In this document: one piece after another, positions 1-10,790 of the stretch | Numbering within the stretch: the stretch's first letter is position 1 | Layout of the letters: each line of letters starts with the position of its first letter | Assembly (NCBI GenBank): GCA_036971475.1 | Contig: JBAIZL010000003.1 | Location: forward strand, 112,231,570-112,295,569 | From: Prosapia bicincta | Taxonomy: Eukaryota > Arthropoda > Insecta > Hemiptera > Cercopidae | Direction of reading: 5' to 3' | DNA: 64,000 nucleotides | Notes under the pieces: model-generated | Told to the model about the DNA's origin: nothing | The model's input: only the letters and a program-made list of their open reading frames with translations | The model's database searches: none | Position numbers and translations under genes: made by a program

Positions 1-2632
1 ATTTTCACTACTTGTGGCTTACTTGTCTCTAAAATCAAACTAATCTTTGTATGTTGCAGGCTATAGAAAAATACACATGTATGTAAAATTCAATACTTTT
101 AAATTTAAAAATAACATTTTCACTACTTGTGGCTTACTTGTCTCTAAAATCAAACTAATCTTTGTATGTTGCAGGCTATAGAAAAATACACATGTATGTA
201 AAATTCAATACTTTTAAATTTAAAAATAACATTTTCACTACTTGTGGCTTACTTGTCTCTAAAATCAAACTAATCTTTGTATGTTGCAGGCTATAGAAAA
301 ATACACATGTATGTAAAATTCAATACTTTTAAATTTAAAAATAACATTTTCACTACTTGTGGCTTACTTGTCTCTAAAATCAAACTAATCTTTGTATGTT
401 GCAGGCTATAGAAAAATACACATGTATGTAAAATTCAATACTTTTAAATTTAAAAATAACATTTTCACTACTTGTGGCTTACTTGTCTCTAAAATCAAAC
501 TAATCTTTGTATGTTGCAGGCTATAGAAAAATACACATGTATGTAAAATTCAATACTTTTAAATTTAAAAATAACATTTTCACTACTTGTGGCTTACTTG
601 TCTCTAAAATCAAACTAATCTTTGTATGTTGCAGGCTATAGAAAAATACACATGTATGTAAAATTCAATACTTTTAAATTTAAAAATAACATTTTCACTA
701 CTTGTGGCTTACTTGTCTCTAAAATCAAACTAATCTTTGTATGTTGCAGGCTATAGAAAAATACACATGTATGTAAAATTCAATACTTTTAAATTTAAAA
801 ATAACATTTTCACTACTTGTGGCTTACTCGTCTCTAAAATCAAACTAATCTTTGTATGTTGCAGGCTATAGAAAAATACACATGTATGTAAAATTCAATA
901 CTTTTAAATTTAAAAATAACATTTTCACTACTTGTGGCTTACTTGTCTCTAAAATCAAACTAATCTTTGTATGTTGCAGGCTATAGAAAAATACACATGT
1001 ATGTAAAATTCAATACTTTTAAATTTAAAAATAACATTTTCACTACTTGTGGCTTACTTGTCTCTAAAATCAAACTAATCTTTGTATGTTGCAGGCTATA
1101 GAAAAATACACATGTATGTAAAATTCAATACTTTTAAATTTAAAAATAACATTTTCACTACTTGTGGCTTACTTGTCTCTAAAATCAAACTAATCTTTGT
1201 ATGTTGCAGGCTATAGAAAAATACACATGTATGTAAAATTCAATACTTTTAAATTTAAAAATAACATTTTCACTACTTGTGGCTTACTTGTCTCTAAAAT
1301 CAAACTAATCTTTGTATGTTGCAGGCTATAGAAAAATACATATGTATGTAAAATTCAATACTTTTAAATTTAAAAATAACATTTTCACTACTTGTGGCTT
1401 ACTTGTCTCTAAGATCAAACTAATCTTTGTATGTTGCAGGCTATAGAAAAATACACATGTATGTAAAATTCAATACTTTTAAATTTAAAAATAACATTTT
1501 CACTACTTGTGGCTTACTTGTCTCTAAAATCAAACTAATCTTTGTATGTTGCAGGCTATAGAAAAATACACATGTATGTAAAATTCAATACTTTTAAATT
1601 TAAAAATAACATTTTCACTACTTGTGGCTTACTTGTCTCTAAGATCAAACTAATCTTTGTATGTTGCAGGCTATAGAAAAATACACATGTATGTAAAATT
1701 CAATACTTTTAAATTTAAAAATAACATTTTCACTACTTGTGGCTTACTTGTCTCTAAAATCAAACTAATCTTTGTATGTTGCAGGCTATAGAAAAATACA
1801 CATGTATGTAAAATTCAATACTTTTAAATTTAAAAATAACATTTTCACTACTTGTGGCTTACTTGTCTCTAAGATCAAACTAATCTTTGTATGTTGCAGG
1901 CTATAGAAAAATACACATGTATGTAAAATTCAATACTTTTAAATTTAAAAATAACATTTTCACTACTTGTGGCTTACTTGTCTCTAAAATCAAACTAATC
2001 TTTGTATGTTGCAGGCTATAGAAAAATACACATGTATGTAAAATTCAATACTTTTAAATTTAAAAATAACATTTTCACTACTTGTGGCTTACTTGTCTCT
2101 AAGATCAAACTAATCTTTGTATGTTGCAGGCTATAGAAAAATACACATGTATGTAAAATTCAATACTTTTAAATTTAAAAATAACATTTTCACTACTTGT
2201 GGCTTACTTGTCTCTAAAATCAAACTAATCTTTGTATGTTGCAGGCTATAGAAAAATACACATGTATGTAAAATTCAATACTTTTAAATTTAAAAATAAC
2301 ATTTTCACTACTTGTGGCTTACTCGTCTCTAAAATCAAACTAATCTTTGTATGTTGCAGGCTATAGAAAAATACACATGTATGTAAAATTCAATACTTTT
2401 AAATTTAAAAATAACATTTTCACTACTTGTGGCTTACTTGTCTCTAAAATCAAACTAATCTTTGTATGTTGCAGGCTATAGAAAAATACATATGTATGTA
2501 AAATTCAATACTTTTAAATTTAAAAATAACATTTTCACTACTTGTGGCTTACTTGTCTCTAAGATCAAACTAATCTTTGTATGTTGCAGGCTATAGAAAA
2601 ATACACATGTATGTAAAATCCAATACGTTTAA
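1..2632. repeat. 115-bp satellite array
   Basis: About 23 head-to-tail copies of a 115-bp AT-rich unit, starting before the window and ending near 2632 where the last copy diverges. Copies are nearly identical. Sparse marker variants recur at exact multiples of the unit: AAGATC at 1411, 1641, 1871 and 2101 (230-bp spacing) and again at 2561; CATATG-type variants near 1341 and 2491 (1150 bp apart); ACTCG near 826 and 2321 (1495 bp apart). This shows higher-order amplification of two-unit and roughly ten-unit blocks. Each unit carries a stretch shaped like an intron 3' end (CTAAT, pyrimidine-rich run, GTTGCAG). No long ORF crosses units. Confidence 0.97.
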
Positions 2633-2708
2633 ATAAATGTTAAACATTTATATTATTTTTACATTTGAACAATGTTTCATAGAAACAATCAATATAAACA
2701 ACACTTTT

Positions 2709-3163
2709 AGAAAGTCAATTTCTACTTAGGTCAACAGAGAAAACTTTTACTAAAGTTACTCTTTATTAAATATTTACAATTAATATCAGTAAAGTAACAT
2801 AACACATGCGTTAAAACAGCTGTTCTACCATAGAACCTATAACATAAAATCAACTGTTTTATAAAATCATATGTTATTACTTAATTTAAGCCAAATGGGA
2901 CGAAATTACTATATTGCATACATTGCCTCTTTTGTGAAAAGTTCTTTTTTCCATATGAAACTAAAAAATGAGTTTATTCAATTTAATTAATGAATTAATA
3001 TTTGAAGAAACTGTATTAATACCAAGTATCATCCACTAAGAGTTAAAAAATGTATTTGAACTTGAGTGGGTGAATAAAATTATTTTATTAACAACTGAAA
3101 ATTTGAACAAGAAAAAAAAGGAATACATATAAAAGGAGAGTTTGAACTAATAGAAGGGATTGA
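2709..3163 (+). mobile_element. dispersed element copy 1 (family D)
   Basis: Near full-length copy. It has the paired CAGCTG boxes (second box changed to CAACTG), the AGCCAAATGGGACGAA block, and the ending AAGGAGAG-TTTGAACTAATAGAAGG. The TA tract near the 3' end is short and uninterrupted. See the copy at 51019-51478 for the family description. Confidence 0.8.
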
Positions 3164-3304
3164 AAAACAATTAACTCTTGACCAAAATGTCTGTGTTAGA
3201 TCACAATTAAGTACCTCGTGACGTCACATGTGGTTGTTTAATCCCTCTGAGTGCAACACTGAGTCTTGTAGCTAACTCATCAAAACAGACACGTATCCAG
3301 GGAC

Positions 3305-3308
<4 letters not shown>

Positions 3309-3362
<54 letters not shown>
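3309..3362. repeat. (TA)n microsatellite
   Basis: Pure TA run bordering the first PLE-tail hairpin on its left. Confidence 0.98.
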
Positions 3363-3364
<2 letters not shown>

Positions 3365-3377
3365 CGTTTTCTTCTTT

Positions 3378-3527
3378 AATAATTTAAAACAACATAGGTT
3401 AGTCAAATACAAGAATATTTATTATTTTATATCCAAAGCTTTTCGTCGGTAAACAGTACCAACATCATCAGCTAATATAAAATAGTAAATATTCTTGTAT
3501 TTGAATAACCTATGTTGTTTTAAAATA
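3378..3527. mobile_element. PLE-tail hairpin (foldback), between TA tracts
   Basis: Arms at about 3383-3430 and 3479-3525 are reverse complements. The left arm plus centre (minus strand) contains the PLE-tail signature with CGACGAAAAGC. TA tracts border both sides. The pairing suggests two inverted, 5'-truncated PLE 3' ends. Confidence 0.75.
3433..3471 (-). ncRNA. hammerhead-like motif in PLE tail
   Basis: On the minus strand: CTGATGA, one extra T, stem GTTGG with CCGAC around a 9-base loop, GAA, then palindrome AAGCTT. Flanking sequence can form about ten pairs (ATTTTATATT with GATATAAAAT) placed as stem I. The stem differs from the GCTGG/TCGGC version in related copies but still pairs. Confidence 0.5.
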
Positions 3528-3544
3528 TATATATATATATATAC

Positions 3545-3592
<48 letters not shown>
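3525..3592. repeat. (TA)n microsatellite with CAG interruption
   Basis: TA run of about 65 bases with one ACAGAT interruption, lying between two PLE-tail hairpins. Confidence 0.97.
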
Positions 3593-3596
3593 AATA

Positions 3597-3833
3597 AAAA
3601 ATATTTCAAAAACAAGAATACTTTTAATGAATATATTTATTCAAAGCTTCTCGCTGATAAAATAGTACCAGAATCTTCGGGAAAATAATTATCTAATCGA
3701 TTAGATTAGATTAGATAATTATTTTCCTGAAGATGCTGGTACTATTTTATCGGCGTAAAGCTTTGAATAAATATATTCATTAAAAGTATTCTTGTTTTTG
3801 AAATATTTTTAATTTATTAACTATATTACAAGA
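3597..3833. mobile_element. PLE-tail hairpin (foldback), between TA tracts
   Basis: Arms of about 110 bp (3597-3700 and 3710-3820) are near-perfect reverse complements joined at a short AT-rich centre. Each arm is the last ~110 bases of the PLE type with AAAGCTTTGAATAAATATA. A TA tract follows at 3862-3900 and then TATACGGGAAGATGGAACTAATAGAAGG, a diverged dispersed-element terminus. Confidence 0.85.
3727..3764 (+). ncRNA. decayed hammerhead-like motif in PLE tail
   Basis: CTGAAGA, extra T, GCTGG/TCGGC stem, but the GAA core is changed to GTA before AAGCTT. The mirror copy on the left arm has lost the core as well (CCGAAGA, TCAGC-GAG). Likely inactive. Confidence 0.4.
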
Positions 3834-3859
3834 AAACATATCAGCATATTTAATATATT

Positions 3860-3861
<2 letters not shown>

Positions 3862-3903
<42 letters not shown>

Positions 3904-3915
3904 TTATTTATTTAT
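3862..3915. repeat. (TA)n then (TTTA)n tract
   Basis: TA run followed by TTTATTTATTTATTAT, immediately before the diverged dispersed-element terminus at about 3918-3955. Confidence 0.95.
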
Positions 3916-4793
3916 TATACGGGAAGATGGAACTAATAGAAGGAATTGAAAAACCGTATTTAACGAAAAGCTTGGTTTACCTTAATTACGGAAGTATTTA
4001 TATTTCTTTGACTATAACCAGCAGATTGTTTGAGAACATGCCTCATAGATCTTCGCTCCTAACGTACCTCTAAGAAATTTAGTTGGCTATGGTTTAAAAA
4101 AACGTCTCTAGTTAAACTTGAAAAGCAATCTTTGATTGTAATGTTTATTTTCACGCACGTTTCTCATTCTTGTGCTGTTAAACTCCAGAAACTTTCTTTA
4201 AAAGGTTTTTAACACTTATTTCTACAACTTGTTTGTGTTTGTGTTCTTGTCTGTAATCACATCCTTTAATCCTATACCAGTGTATATCAAACTTTAATAA
4301 AGTGGTAAGCATAAAAGTTCTTCGGAGGTTCTATTCTTATCTTGTATTCTTCGGAATATAATAGTTTTAGCACGTTTTTATACCAATTTAAATATATTTA
4401 AATAAATAAATAAGTATTGTTTCTCACTACTAAATTTGTCACTATAAATTACACAAAACTTACTAAATTTGTTTTTTTATAAAATTACCTTAACTGTTTA
4501 AGCGTTGACTTTCTTGTCTTTATTCTTGTTTTATTCATTGTTGAAATACCACGACATGGGCAGTCCCATCCCTCCTTTCAATTTAACCCCCCACCCACCC
4601 CAAACAAAATCCTAGCTACGTGCCTGTTTTGATGAGTTAGCTACAAGACTCAGCGTTCCTCTCAAAGAAAACAAACCGCCACATTAAATTGTGACATGTA
4701 GACGGTCAGAATGTGACGTCATGGCTTGTTCGTTCCATTGTGGTCTAACACAGACGTTTTGGTCATTATTTAATTGTCTTTCATTTACTACTG

Positions 4794-5222
4794 TTAGTTC
4801 ACGCTCTCCTTATATATATTTTGTTCAAATTTTCAATCGTTAATAAAATAATTTTTATTCATCCATTCAAGTTCAAATACATTTTTTCCAAAACTTGTAG
4901 TGGACGACACTTGATTTTATACAGTTTTTCAAATAATAATTGATTAATTAAATTTAATAATTAATTAATTCTAGTTTTTATATGGAAGAAAAACGTTTCA
5001 CAAAAAGGGCAAATTAGGCAAACTAGTTATCTCAACCCATTTGTCCTAAAATAAGTGATAACATGATTTCATAAAACAGCTGATTTTGTATTTTAGGGGT
5101 TCAGGTAGAACAGCGGTTTAAACGCATAAATCATGCTTCGCTGTTTATATTAATCGTAATAAATTAAATAAAAAGTAACTAAAATAATTTTTCTCTGTTA
5201 ACCTAAGCAGGAATTGACTTTA
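4794..5222 (-). mobile_element. dispersed element copy 2 (family D)
   Basis: Inverted copy starting with TTAGTTCACGCTCTCCTT and ending near CCTAAGCAGGAATTGACTT. Its short TA tract is uninterrupted. It forms part of the right arm of the 2690-5240 inverted repeat. Confidence 0.8.
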
Positions 5223-5239
5223 AACATTTTGTTGCGTTT

Positions 5240-6160
5240 ATTATTTGTTATGGTAGACGTTTAAGAATAAGGAAGTGCTATTTATATAGCATTTATAATA
5301 ATGTTACTAATTATTACATGTAAAGGGGGTGTTTATTTTTCAGCTCGCTGTTTTTCATTGTATTTTATCACACCCACTTCCACAAAATTGCGAAGAATTT
5401 CTTTTATTTATTGGACAAATTTCAACGTTTTCGCTCTCCATTGTTGAAAATATTCGTAAAATGTAAAATAAAATATTTAATTAAATGTATTAATGAGGTG
5501 GTAATAGTATTAATGGTTTTTTAGAGCAACAGCTGCGTATTAATCAAGTAATTACAACAGTAACCTAATTGCAAGTTAACCATATTTTGCGAGGTAGTGA
5601 ATTAAACAAAGAATTTACCACTAACTGATTTAACTAAAAATACATATCCCACACTATTAAACATTCCAACTTTTAAGAAATTAATCAATTTACTCAAAAC
5701 AAATAATATATTTTAAAAACAGTCATTTCCTACTCATTTTATATTATATTATTTTTATTTTATAATTACAAATAATATAAATATGTATATACATATGACA
5801 GAATGACAATATTAAGTAACAATTTTCTTGCAATTTTTCCTTTTCCTTTCTATGTATGGCGTTGGACTGTTATTTTTGTTTGTTACTATTTATACGCTTT
5901 CTTTTTCGTCGTGTCCATTGTGTTGTAGTTTCTTTTCGCTTTCCTTTCGCTTTCTATGTTTGTGAAGCTAGGTTCGACACAGTTTGTAATTCAGATTGTT
6001 TATTTTATTATTTTCATTCATTTTTAATCCTAGAGCATTATTTATGATATTGTGTGGTAACCATGGTAACAAATTAAGGTTGTACGTTGATGTTTCCACG
6101 ACAACCATTTAGGGGCAAAAAAAAATTCATATACATTTTTGAGAAATATATATCTAGCTA
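5240..6160. other. no gene recognised
   Basis: AT-rich unique-looking sequence. A 63-codon open frame at 5856-6047 has no recognisable motif and is F/C-rich from T-rich DNA. Nothing else seen. Confidence 0.6.
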
Positions 6161-6164
6161 TGGG

Positions 6165-6575
6165 AAAGTTGGCTCAGTGCCAAAGAACTAGACTTCGAAC
6201 ATAAAGATACTCAGTTCGAATTCGACTTATACCCCCTAAATTTTTATAATTGAATTATTATTTGAAAAACACTGTATTAACATCAGTTGTCATCTACTGT
6301 AGGTAAAAAGAAATGTACTTGAAGTTGATTAGTGCCAAGTGCTGAAGTTCAAACATGAAGTCATACAGTTCGAATCTGACCTAGACCCCAACTTTTTAAA
6401 ATTAAATTAACGAATAAATATATGAAAATGTTGTATTATGATCTATTATCATCCACTATAGGTTAAACAAAATGTATTTGAACTTGAGTGGATGAATAAA
6501 AACGTATTTTATCAACGACTGAAAATTAGTACGACATATATCAGGAGAGTGTGAATTAACAGAAGGAATTCAATG
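6165..6575 (+). mobile_element. tRNA-headed SINE-like element, dimeric
   Basis: Two tRNA-like heads (about 6167-6235 and 6330-6395), each followed by the family D tail. The first head has an A-box-like TTGGCTCAGTGCC and a B-box-like CAGTTCGAATTC. The second head is more decayed but keeps CAGTTCGAATC. Tails contain the ATTTGAAAAACACTGTATTAAC and GAACTTGAGTGGATGAATAAA blocks and end in CAGGAGAGTGTGAATTAACAG. The A/B boxes suggest a pol III-derived SINE. Both heads lack a clear cloverleaf, so they are not called as tRNA genes. Confidence 0.65.
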
Positions 6576-6949
6576 GAAAATACATAAAATTAAAATATCT
6601 AATAACCTTTTTACCTATAACTTTCTAAAGCAATATTTTTAATTAACAATTTGGTGGATTTAAAAGAATAAGTTATTAGTTTTATGTTTATCTATAAAAA
6701 TATTTTGAAATGCATGAAACATTGTGTAATGAATAATTGCAGGATATCTGAAGATAGTTCGATATATCTTCAGGTAACTGAAGATAGTTACCTTGTGATG
6801 GCTTGTACATTGGGTACTTGTTGAGTTCCCGTTGTAGGATGTAGCTTCAAGTATATTAATAATAAAAACCCAGGGTAGTTTAGTGTCGCCAACACGTGTT
6901 TGTGTGCACTCTTGCGTTTACTCTAGGAACTAACCTTACACGAAGCCAG

Positions 6950-7240
6950 CAAGACGAAGAGTGCAGAGATAGGAACACAATTGTAAGAATGACTCAGTTT
7001 TGGAGGCCAGGCAGGAGCTAAGGGAAACAAAGCACCGTGGGGGACGTAAATTATAAATGCCGCGAGGGCCGTGGCCGGGGGAAACTAGACCACGACAGAA
7101 TATTATAGTGGCCGGGTTATTTTTGTACAGTTAATGCGACATTTCAACAAAACCTCTAAATATATAATACACGTAATTAATTTAATTGGGATAAATGATT
7201 TTATACTATATTGTAAAAATAACAAAATAAATATTTCATG
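6950..7240. repeat. 290-bp direct repeat, copy 1
   Basis: Closely similar to 8128-8415, including the GC-rich block GCCGCGAGGGCCGTGG and the run GGGAAACTAGACCACGACAG. The two copies are about 1.18 kb apart in the same orientation and enclose the GA-rich minisatellite block. Confidence 0.9.
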
Positions 7241-7990
7241 TATATGCCAGTGTAACAGCATGCTTAGATTGGCGTTTACCAATATCGTTTATGGAAATTT
7301 GTGAGAGTGGAAGTGGACGAAGGAGGGAGAGAGAGAGAGAGAGAAAGAGAGAGATAGAGATAGAGAGAGATGAAGAGAGAGAAGATTAACTGATCGATTT
7401 CGCAGCCTAACCATCTAATCCCGTAGAACTTCCACTTTGCTGGTCTATGGTAGTGTTTGAGAGTGGAAATGCAAGGGGGGAGGGAGAGAAAGAGAGAGAG
7501 AAAGAGAAAGAGAGAGAGATGGAGAGAGAGAAAGAGAGAGGGAGAGAGAGAAATAGAGAGAGGGAGAGAGAGAAATAGAGAGAGGGAGAGAGAGAAATAG
7601 AGAGAGGGAGAGAGAGAGAGAAGATTACCTGATCGTTTTTGCAGCCTAACCATCTAATCTCGTAGTACTTTCACATTGCTGGTGTATGGTAGTGTTTGAG
7701 AATGGAAGTGCAAGGGGAGAGGGAGAGAAAGAGAAAGAGAGAGAGATGGAGAGAGAGAAAGAGAGAGAGATGGAGAGAGAGAAAGAGAGAGGGAGAGAGA
7801 GAAATAGAGAGAGGGAGAGAGAGAAATAGAGAGAGGGAGAGAGAGAGAAATAGAGAAGGAGGTAGAGGGAAAATATGGGAGGGGAAACAACTAATTACAT
7901 TTAACTAAATATTGGTGGTGCAGACTTTATATTAAGATAGGCTACTACTTTTAATTTTAATGAGAGTGTTTATAAAATCAATTGATTGTA
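7228..7990. repeat. composite repeat with three GA-rich minisatellites, copy 1
   Basis: Three purine-rich GAGAGA/AGAGGGAG tracts (7325-7385, 7479-7622, 7720-7880) separated by two copies of a ~100-bp spacer (about 7382-7480 and 7622-7720) containing GCAGCCTAACCATCTAATC. The whole block, from TATTTCATGTATATGCCAG to CAATTGATTGTATT, recurs at 63540-64000, so it is a dispersed repeat. Open frames in the GA tracts on both strands are low-complexity artefacts. Confidence 0.85.
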
Positions 7991-8127
7991 TTCTGTATCA
8001 ATTAACTTTTATTTACAATAGTCATACATAAATAGAATTAATTAAACAGTGAATTGAAACATAGAATCAGAAAAATAATTGGAAATATATTTGTGTAGAT
8101 TTTACGTTCGAGGAAAGTCATTGTCGT

Positions 8128-8415
8128 TCAAGACGAAGTGTGCAGAGGTACAAACACAATTGTAAGGAATGACTCAGTTATGGAGGACAGGCAGGGGCTA
8201 AGGGAAACAAAGCGCCGTGGGGGACGTAAATTATAAATGCCGCGAGGGCCGTGGTCGGGGGAAACTAGACCACGACAGAATATTATAGTGGCCGCGTTAT
8301 TTTTGTACAGCGTTAATGCGACATTTCAACAAAACCTCTAAATATATAATACACGTCACTAATTTAATTGGGTTAAATGATTTCATATTATATTGTAAAA
8401 ATAACAAACTAAATA
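8128..8415. repeat. 290-bp direct repeat, copy 2
   Basis: Second copy of the block at 6950-7240, with small differences such as GTACAGCGTTAATGCG for GTACAGTTAATGCG. The ends of the similarity are not obvious terminal repeats. Confidence 0.9.
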
Positions 8416-8419
8416 CAAC

Positions 8420-9990
8420 GAAATCATTATTTATTAATTATTTTTTAGTTGAACAATATAAATCTTCATAAAGCTTGATTAGTAGAAAACTAAAACTAAA
8501 ATGAAAATAAAATCTAATATTTTTTCATTCACGTAATCCTGTTACCAGTTATACATTTATAATATCTTGTATTTAGGTTTATTATATCTGTAAAGTCAGA
8601 GTGCGGTATATTTCTGCTTACATAGCATTGTCAATGTATTATTTGGTGACGCATTTCGGATATCTTCCATCTTACAAAGCTATAGATACACATTGTCAAC
8701 ATATTTGTCGTCAATAATCATTTAAAATAAACTCTTCTTAAAAAGAAGATTTATGTCTTGAAAGGCTGATTAGGCCATTTAAAAATGTCCCTCTTGAAGC
8801 TTATGTTTTATGCCTAACAATTAACTTTGTATTATGTATTTAGAAATTCTTGTGCTAGACAATTTAACTTCTTTAACCACAGATTCCCTTTGGGAAGATA
8901 GTTTTATGGTTTGTGTAAAGATAATTGTTTTTGTTCTCTCAGAAATAACTAGATTGAATTAACTCATATCCTCATTAGGGGGTTGCGCCTTGAAACAGTA
9001 GACAATCGTTCCTTACATAAAGAAAAATTGTAACCTATGAGTTCAAAACCGAGGGAAATGTTGAACAATTATTGATTTTGTTTGCTTTACTCAGGCCCAA
9101 AGTTGTGCTCATGTATCAGCTTTAAGTTACACTGAATAAAGTCGAAAGCCTAGTTAGGCTAAGTTGGCAGAATGAGCGTAGGACGGTAAAGACGGGAACC
9201 GACCAATCAGCTGTTAAACGCTGAGTGATGACCTTGGGAAGTGGGTTAATCGAGATATTACCTCCTCGTTGTGAAACTGTCGCCTACCATGAACAACTAT
9301 GAAAGGATGTTACATTACATTAACTCCAGTAGTGTATTGGAATCAGTTCATTGCCGGAAACTGAGTTTAACCCTAAAGCTCTGGCATACTACATCAGCAG
9401 GGGCGCTACCCTGAACCTGTGACACATGATCTGTTAGTCTTCGAGCTCCAGGGGTAGTTCATGTCCCATGGTATACACATCTGACATTATCACTCCTCAA
9501 GGAGGATGTGACGTGTAAACACATGTCCATGAATCAGATGCAGGCTAAATCGCCTTTAAGAAGAAAGCCCTTTCCAGTCATGCCTTCGTTTTGTTATGCT
9601 CTTCCAACCTCCAGGGCCTTGACAGTTTCATATTAACACAGTTCGATTATCCGAATTCCGGATTAACCATGATAGTAAATACCATGACGGATTAACCATG
9701 ATAGTCCGGGTTAAGGAAAATACGTTTACGTATATGCGTTGAGCCAGACTCTTGACAGCCTTCTAGAGCAACGATGGGAAAATACGTTTGCAATTTTACC
9801 ACTCCAAGAGTATCTCTACATTTATGAAGTATAGGAAAAGAAATATAGGTGTCTTTTTCATTTGTTCGTTATTTTCAATTATTTTCAATAAGTAGGTGCC
9901 TTTTTTTAAAATATCCGACCACGTTTTTATTCATTTCACTAGCTTGCTATACGTTTCAATCTCAATTTTTAATAGGGTTCGTGTTATCTG
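8420..9990. other. no gene recognised
   Basis: No coding motif seen. At 9638-9720 the sequence CGATTATCCGAATTCCGG followed by GGATTAACCATGATAGT (present twice) is reminiscent of a pogo/Tigger-type end, but no partner end was found. Confidence 0.5.
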
Positions 9991-9999
9991 AGGTATTAC

Positions 10000-10010
10000 A
10001 CACACACACC

Positions 10011-10081
<71 letters not shown>

Positions 10082-10122
10082 ACACGCACGCACGCACACG
10101 CACGCACACACACACACACACG

Positions 10123-10183
<61 letters not shown>

Positions 10184-10195
10184 AAACACAAACAT
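10000..10195. repeat. (CA)n microsatellite with CACG/CCCA variants
   Basis: Nearly 200 bases of CA repeat with a central ACGCACGCACG segment. Open frames on both strands here are repeat artefacts. Confidence 0.98.
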
Positions 10196-10379
10196 ACATG
10201 CATAGAAATACACACAATGTGTATTTTACGATCCTAAATATTCATTTCAAGTCATATTTCCCATAAGGGATAAATCCATATTTCGCTTTTTACCTTGAAA
10301 CATACACGCCCCAAATGAACCCTCTATAAACATATTTTACTTTTGTTCATATTGCGGTAGGACTTCCAACTACGGAGAG

Positions 10380-10790
10380 AAAAGTTTCCGGGGTGGTGTT
10401 TACCTAAAGCCCCCCCCCCCCCAAGTAATTCGGTTTCCTCCGCGAGACACATTCGCGTCAAGCTACCGGAACATATTTCCCACTTTGAAATTCCCAACTG
10501 CAAATTCGCTCGTCAGATTTTGACTTAGGTTTCACTAACTCTTCATTCCCCGGCGGGAGCTGGCACTTTGCCTCCCGCACAACTTTAGGATAAACTCGTA
10601 CAATGTCGCGTGACATCACACGTTGTTTTGGCCGTTTGCCACCAGTGTCGCCGTCAATGGGAAAACTGTTTGTCTTGTTGAGACAAATATTACGAGCCAA
10701 TCTCACTGGATCTGTTGACGCGCTTAGCGTGTTGCCAGCATTAGAGGGGCTATATTTTATTTTGGACATTTGTAAGTGGGATTAAAGCCG
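10380..10790. other. CpG-rich block, unknown
   Basis: Distinctly richer in GC and CpG than its surroundings (CGCGAG, CGCGTC, CCGGCGGG, GTCGCG, TGACGCGC). Open frames exist on both strands (103 codons minus, 10458-10769; 60 codons plus, 10603-10785), which is expected in less AT-rich DNA. Neither product was recognised. A promoter, an exon or a foreign insertion are all possible. Confidence 0.35.

Larger units (their letters stand above)
2690..5240. repeat. large imperfect inverted repeat, arms about 620 bp
   Basis: The segment 2690-3310 is repeated in reverse complement at about 4590-5240. The match covers a dispersed element copy (2709-3163 and 4794-5222) and extends past it through a flank with GTCTGTGTTAGA, TGACGTCACAT and GTCTTGTAGCTAACTCATCA. 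That flank is not seen with the other element copies in the window, so this is a local inverted duplication and not merely two independent insertions. The roughly 1.3-kb centre holds TA tracts and two PLE-tail hairpins. Confidence 0.75.

Noticed and set aside
9638..9720. pogo/Tigger terminal repeat
   Set aside because: Only one end-like sequence, no inverted partner and no transposase; too weak to annotate.
9849..10217. His/Thr and Cys/Val open frames over (CA)n and (GT)n
   Set aside because: Pure microsatellite artefacts, open in several frames on both strands; the same holds at 33475-33835, 41923-42491, 46762-47058 and 51519-51888.
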